The translations under genes and the position numbers were made by a program. Shown here one piece after another: positions 60,229 through 64,000 of a stretch of 64,000 nucleotides of DNA. Each line of letters begins with the position of its first letter. Position 1 is the first letter of the stretch. The DNA is from JACPVF01 sp964502095 (lineage in GTDB: Bacteria; Chloroflexota; Anaerolineae; Anaerolineales; Villigracilaceae), in NCBI GenBank assembly GCA_964502095.1, contig CAZCUF010000002.1, positions 248,001 to 312,000 of the forward strand, given 5' to 3'. The notes beneath the pieces are model-generated. The model did not search any database, was not told the origin of the DNA, and was given only the letters and a program-made list of their open reading frames with translations.

Positions 60229-61215
60229 ATGTCTCTTTCATCGTTGATCGTTATTGGGCTGGTCATTGTGATGGCTTTTCTGGCGGGAGTCCATGGAACC
60301 AGCAATGTTGTGGCGACCATGATCGCCTCGCATGCGTTCCGTCCAGTGACCGCGTTGGTGATGGCCGCGGCCGCCGAATTCATCGGCCCCTTTCTGTTTG
60401 GCGTTGCTGTGGCGCGCACGATCGGCGCCGAATTTGTACGCGCAGACGCCATTAGCCTGCAGACTTTAATGGCGGGTATCGGCAGTGCGATTCTATGGAA
60501 TATCATAGTCCTCGCTCTCGGATTGCCTAGCAGTCTTTCACATGCTATGACTGGCGGCTTGATCGGCGCCACATTATTTAGCGCGGGCCGCCAGGCTATT
60601 CTGGTCCCGGGGTTGATCAAAATACTCGTGGCGTTGTTTACCGCGCCGTTGATCGGTTTTGGAGTGGGTTTTATCCTGATGCGCGTTATTTTGTTCCTGG
60701 TGCGTGATGCATCCCCAAACATCAATCGATTCTTTAAGTTGAGTCAATATGTGACTGCACTGAGCCTGATCATGTCTCAGAGCGCGAACAACGCGCAATC
60801 TGCAATGGGACTGATCAGCCTGAGTCTGGTGATCAGTGGAAGTTTGTCGCAGTTTTCAGTGCCAATCTGGGTGGTTTTCGCGAGCGCAAGCGCTTTAACT
60901 TTGGGAACGGCGTTCGGAGGATGGCATTTAATCCGCATATTAGGCAGTCGTTATTACAAGATCCGGCCTGTGCACGGTTTCTCGTCCCAGCTTGCCTCCA
61001 CGATCGTCCTACTGGTCGCGTCGTTGGTCGGCTGGCCGGTCAGTACCACACAAGCAGTGAGTTCCACGATTGTTGGCGTTGGTTCTTCTGAACGATTGAG
61101 CAAAGTGCGTTGGGATTTTGTGGGCGATATTATGTGGTCCTGGGTGCTGACAATTCCCTGTGTGGCGGCTTTGGCGGCTGGCCTGGCCTGGCTTTTGAGC
61201 ATGACGGTACATTGA
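60229..61215 (+). CDS. pit: Inorganic phosphate transporter, PiT family
   Basis: A 328-aa membrane protein with about ten helices and the duplicated PiT motif: GVHGTSNVVATMIASHAF in the first half and MSQSANNAQSAMGLISL in the second; VGWPVSTTQAVSSTIVGVG is the second conserved SxT loop. It carries inorganic phosphate by cation symport. Paired with the DUF47 gene 3 nt upstream, the standard arrangement. Length is at the short end for PiT proteins. Confidence 0.92.
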   Translation: MSLSSLIVIGLVIVMAFLAGVHGTSNVVATMIASHAFRPVTALVMAAAAEFIGPFLFGVAVARTIGAEFVRADAISLQTLMAGIGSAILWNIIVLALGLPSSLSHAMTGGLIGATLFSAGRQAILVPGLIKILVALFTAPLIGFGVGFILMRVILFLVRDASPNINRFFKLSQYVTALSLIMSQSANNAQSAMGLISLSLVISGSLSQFSVPIWVVFASASALTLGTAFGGWHLIRILGSRYYKIRPVHGFSSQLASTIVLLVASLVGWPVSTTQAVSSTIVGVGSSERLSKVRWDFVGDIMWSWVLTIPCVAALAAGLAWLLSMTVH

Positions 61216-61255
61216 TCTCTCGCCGAATTTCCTGCCGCGGCGTTCTCGAAATTCA

Positions 61256-61284
61256 ATAAAAATCCCCTTCTGGAAACAGAAGGG
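61256..61284 (-). terminator. Terminator of DUF4332 gene
   Basis: CCCTTCTG-GAAA-CAGAAGGG (61265-61284) is an 8-bp perfect stem; on the minus strand it is followed by GATTTTTATT. Confidence 0.65.
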
Positions 61285-61306
61285 AATTGACTTTGCAGGG
61301 ATTCGA

Positions 61307-61708
61307 TCAATACGAGACGGCTCTGCGCAACTTTTTTGCCTGGGCGATCCACCGTTGGACTTGTGTGAGCGCAGGCATTTTGTCCACAAGGTTTTTAGCC
61401 TGATTGACCTCCACCATTTTGGTCAACAATTTGCCGGCGACGCGCTTGGAAAGTTCGACGACGGTATCGACGCCTGCCCGTTCGAGCAGATCGGAATACT
61501 GGCCGCCAATGCCTTTGACGCGTAACAGGTCGGCCTTGTTGACCCATTTGAGAATCTGGGCATTTCCAATGCCCGTCATGGACTCAATCTCTTTGCGGCC
61601 TTCTGCGGTGCCGCCTCTTTTCAGGAGCGTTTCTGTGGTTCGAATACCGGCTTTGGATAATCTATCTGCATAAGACGATCCGATGCCTTCAATGTCTATA
61701 ATTTTCAT
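61307..61708 (-). CDS. DUF4332 helix-hairpin-helix protein
   Basis: A 133-aa protein with two HhH-like repeats: IEGIGSSYADRLSKAGIRTT and VKGIGGQYSDLLERAGVDTV, plus the intervening MTGIGNAQILKWVNKADLLR. This is the DUF4332 pattern, related to DNA-binding helix-hairpin-helix units in polymerase-beta type proteins. GAGAGG lies 4 nt before the ATG. Its role is unknown; DNA binding is inferred from the fold only. Confidence 0.85.
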   Translation of the reverse strand: MKIIDIEGIGSSYADRLSKAGIRTTETLLKRGGTAEGRKEIESMTGIGNAQILKWVNKADLLRVKGIGGQYSDLLERAGVDTVVELSKRVAGKLLTKMVEVNQAKNLVDKMPALTQVQRWIAQAKKLRRAVSY

Positions 61709-61811
61709 AGTCCTCTCCGTTTTATTGATGATCGATCGAATTAAGACTTGAACGAATCTTCGACGCTCGAGTAATGGAACGGTACTGCTTCATGAGCGAT
61801 TCGGGCCGCGC

Positions 61812-62015
61812 CTACTTCTTCTTGCCCAGCAGGTTTCCAATGACGCTCTCGGCCATCTTGACGTTCCCGTCGTTTGCCAGCAAGCCATCGATCTGCGATG
61901 CGACTGGCGCAGGCAGTTTCTTCTTCAGGTAATCAATGACCAGGTTTACAACAATCGTAGCCGTGGCTTGCGGAATTCCGGTTTTCTTGACAACTAATGC
62001 GACAAGCTCGTTCAT
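61812..62015 (-). CDS. Small hypothetical protein (67 aa)
   Basis: A 67-aa helical protein: MNELVALVVKKTGIPQATA at the start, AVDYLKKK-like VIDYLKKKLPAPVASQIDGL and a basic end GNLLGKKK. GGAGG lies 4 nt before the ATG at 62015, which is why I reject the longer frame to 62099. It resembles short DUF937/DUF2780-like helical proteins, but I cannot assign it. It lies upstream of the DUF4332 gene on the same strand (103 nt). Confidence 0.65.
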   Translation of the reverse strand: MNELVALVVKKTGIPQATATIVVNLVIDYLKKKLPAPVASQIDGLLANDGNVKMAESVIGNLLGKKK

Positions 62016-62200
62016 GCTTCCTCCAGAAGTAAAATTTGGCAATGTGTTGTACACATTCCATGCGCCTATCATACTACTGAAGCCGGCTTCAAGCGGCAAC
62101 TCTCACAGATAGTTAATGCTTGTTGATAACATGTTTTTTCTACGTGAATTTATTTTTTCGATTGTGAGAGAATGTAAACGATATGTTCTGACGAAACTTG

Positions 62201-62530
62201 TTATTTGCCCTCGGGAAACAGGAGCGACCAGCTTTCAGTTTCGCCCGCCAATAGACCCAGGCCGGATCGCGCCGGTCTTTCGCATGGTTCCGCGTCGAAG
62301 GATTCTGCCAGCCGCTTGGCGGCGGGGGAGAAAAACGCGATCACCTCGCACTGCAGGCGTCCTTCCGATTCGAAGCGGGTGAAAACCGCCATTTCTTTCG
62401 GTTTCCCCGCCGCAGTAAAAGCCTGTTTGAAGGCCTCTTCGATTTCAATCGAAGGCGCGCCTGATGTGATTCCGTCTCCGAGGCTGAGGGAATACCAGCC
62501 GTTCATCGGATTTGGTTCATTGTGATTCAT
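62201..62530 (-). CDS. Hypothetical protein (109 aa)
   Basis: A 109-aa soluble protein with no recognised domain; it starts MNHNEPNPMNGWYSLSLGDG and contains RLQCEVIAFFSPAAKRLAES. ATG 62530 has AGAAGA upstream; the inner ATG at 62506 is possible. It lies within a row of minus-strand small genes. Confidence 0.55.
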   Translation of the reverse strand: MNHNEPNPMNGWYSLSLGDGITSGAPSIEIEEAFKQAFTAAGKPKEMAVFTRFESEGRLQCEVIAFFSPAAKRLAESFDAEPCERPARSGLGLLAGETESWSLLFPEGK

Positions 62531-62604
62531 CCGGGTCTTCTTTCGGTTCGAGACGTTTCAAATTCGGATTCTACCGCGTTCTCAAAATAGAGATTCGTGG
62601 CCGA

Positions 62605-62832
62605 TCAGTTCCAGCCGCCTGTGCGGACTCGGTTGCGGATCGCATCCTGAAGCGCGGCCAGCATATCGCCGAAAGTGCTTCCGTAAGCGGAACTCTGCTT
62701 CGTAGCCTCGGTTTCCAACTGGGCGAGCATATAAACTACCCAGGACTGCCACGTGCGCGGATTGGTCTCGGCGTCCGAGATCGCTTTCACGGCCTGATTC
62801 AAAATATCGCGTATCTCGTCTTCTTTGCTCAT
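62605..62832 (-). CDS. Hypothetical protein (75 aa)
   Basis: A 75-aa acidic helical protein opening MSKEDEIRDILNQAVKAISD. GGAAGGA stands 8 nt before the ATG at 62832. No family is recognised. It follows the zinc-ribbon membrane protein gene on the same strand by 76 nt. Confidence 0.6.
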   Translation of the reverse strand: MSKEDEIRDILNQAVKAISDAETNPRTWQSWVVYMLAQLETEATKQSSAYGSTFGDMLAALQDAIRNRVRTGGWN

Positions 62833-62908
62833 GAGGAATCCTTCCGATTCTATTTGTATTTGTTCGATTGGTTGACCAAGCACCCACACTGCGCGGCCGA
62901 TGCTCTTT

Positions 62909-63922
62909 CTACGGCCCTTTAACGATGAGGTTGCTGAATAATACATCCACGCCGGGCTGGCCGCTGTCGCCTGTAGTCACCACCAGTCCCACGCCTCCGG
63001 TTGTGTAATCGGAATCTTCTGCTTGAAGCAAGGCCTGATTGTTCAGCAGGAGGGTGAGCGCGCTTCCGTCGCAAACGCCTTCGAGATGAACAGGCGAAGC
63101 GGTGGAAATTGTATTCGGGTCGAGTTGGCCCTCGGCGAGCGGCTCAGAGTCCCAGTTGGTAAATTTGTAGATTCCATATTGGCCGTCTTGTGTTAACTCG
63201 AAGGCGTAGAAACCGCCTGAATCGTTGGGGCGGCAGGCCACGCCAATTCTTCCATCGCCCGGGCCGGCTGTTTGCTGTGCATCCACCTCGATGCTCATGT
63301 TGGTATATTGATCGCCGACCCAAACCACATGGCCGCCATTCTCCTTATTGACCAGAACGTGATATTTGCCGTTGCTGTATTCGAGCGTGTAATCGGCGCT
63401 CCTGGTTGTGTTCCAGCCGCTGTTCGGATCGGTGAAGTTGTCTTTCAACAACACTTTCTGGAATGAAGCCGGTGTGTTGAACGGAGCGGGAATGTCGGCG
63501 GGGGCGGCTGTAGCGGAAACGAAATTCGGGGCAAGGGTCGAGAAGAGATTGGTGGGAAACGCCGCAACGGACGAGATGGTCTTGTTCATGCTGGAAAATG
63601 TAAAGAACAGAACCGCCCCCACAAATCCCAGAATGATACAGGTAAGAGCGATGGGCAAAATAACGCTGACGGCCGTCGCGCCGGCTGTAACCTTGGTCGC
63701 CTTGCTGAGATTTTCCATCGCCTCATTGTTTATGACCGGGGTAAAAGTTCCGAAGTTTATTTCTATCGGAGTCGAGCTGGAGACCGGGGCCGGCTGATCG
63801 CGCAATTCTTCCGGCACGATGACCGTTGAACCGCAATACTCGCATTTGACCTGTTTTTGCGCGCCGTTGGGCTTGACGGACGAACCACAGTTGGGACATT
63901 GAAATGTGGCAGTTTCTGACAT
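62909..63922 (-). CDS. Zinc-ribbon membrane protein with extracytoplasmic LamG/3-keto-disaccharide hydrolase-like domain
   Basis: A 337-aa protein. Residues about 8-40 form a zinc ribbon, CPNCGSSVKPN and CEYCGSTVIVP. One membrane helix follows at about 80-110 (VSVILPIALTCIILGFVGAV). The outer part has a Pro/Ala linker and a beta-sandwich (about 160-335), starting LKDNFTDPNSGWNTTRSADY and ending VDVLFSNLIVK, like LamG/DUF1080 folds that bind or cut glycans. The combination of an inner zinc ribbon and outer lectin-like domain suggests a sensor; no known role is recognised. CGGAGAATG lies before the ATG at 63922. Confidence 0.75.
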   Translation of the reverse strand: MSETATFQCPNCGSSVKPNGAQKQVKCEYCGSTVIVPEELRDQPAPVSSSTPIEINFGTFTPVINNEAMENLSKATKVTAGATAVSVILPIALTCIILGFVGAVLFFTFSSMNKTISSVAAFPTNLFSTLAPNFVSATAAPADIPAPFNTPASFQKVLLKDNFTDPNSGWNTTRSADYTLEYSNGKYHVLVNKENGGHVVWVGDQYTNMSIEVDAQQTAGPGDGRIGVACRPNDSGGFYAFELTQDGQYGIYKFTNWDSEPLAEGQLDPNTISTASPVHLEGVCDGSALTLLLNNQALLQAEDSDYTTGGVGLVVTTGDSGQPGVDVLFSNLIVKGP

Positions 63923-64000
63923 GACATTCTCCGAGGTGACAATAAAGATAATCTTTGGAATATATCATAATAGACGACGCAGGGGGAGACTTAAATTGCA

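Noticed and set aside
1..64000. CRISPR array, insertion sequence or prophage
   Set aside because: No regularly spaced repeats, transposase, integrase or phage structural genes were seen on either strand.

Overview
The window looks like a chromosomal segment of an uncultured-type Chloroflexota bacterium, most likely class Anaerolineae. This is inferred from gene content and arrangement, not from a marker gene. The DNA is moderately GC-rich with standard-code genes on both strands and short gaps. There is no rRNA, CRISPR array, insertion sequence or prophage. Genes for envelope synthesis, translation and central metabolism dominate, so most of the window is core chromosome with a few accessory patches.

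Layout. 1-7,200: a truncated membrane glycosyltransferase, an acyl-CoA dehydrogenase, an M55 D-aminopeptidase, a stand-alone SET-domain methyltransferase behind a structured leader RNA, a second membrane glycosyltransferase, and a CPBP protease / GNAT / ComEA row. 7,200-13,450: a visibly more AT-rich accessory stretch with a 59-aa membrane protein, a proline-rich coiled-coil membrane protein, a two-gene ABC exporter, a DHFR-like reductase, a DUF1801 protein divergent from a MarR regulator, and a solitary MurB with unusual codon use. 13,490-19,100: a lipoprotein, hydrolase, Nudix protein, cNMP-binding histidine kinase, adenosine-specific kinase family protein, secreted phosphoesterase and RsmD. 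19,100-26,500: exopolysaccharide and envelope functions (glycosyltransferase, AlgI/AlgJ-type O-acetylation pair, UDP-glucuronate decarboxylase, GtrA). 26,500-32,200: two lipoproteins, ScpB, a phospholipase C-like enzyme and an MFS exporter.

32,200-41,000 holds a class A penicillin-binding protein facing a 1,986-aa alpha-2-macroglobulin-like protein with an intact CMEQ thioester motif. 41,000-46,700: RsuA/RluB, a CBS-CBS-ACT protein, an M20 peptidase, a VTT protein, cyclophilin, uridine kinase and DegV. 46,725-55,935 is one co-oriented cluster: mreB-mreC-mreD-mrdA(PBP2)-minC-minD-minE-rodA-gltX. It puts the complete elongation machinery and the complete Min division-site system in one transcriptional direction. 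55,900-64,000: a small HExxH protein, a class III cyclase, GlnRS, tRNA-Gln(CUG), a DUF47/PiT phosphate pair, a DUF4332 protein, several small hypotheticals and a zinc-ribbon membrane protein.

How the genes work together. Cell-wall growth (PBP1, PBP2, RodA, MreBCD, MurB), wall surveillance (A2M) and division placement (MinCDE) are the main theme. Surface polysaccharide building and acetylation is the second (three membrane glycosyltransferases, AlgI/AlgJ, UXS, GtrA). Several genes have a -10 box only 6-8 nt before the start codon, which suggests frequent leaderless mRNAs. I found no clearly new defence or mobile system. The most unusual items are the structured leader in front of the SET gene, the merged mre/min/rodA cluster and the A2M-PBP pair.
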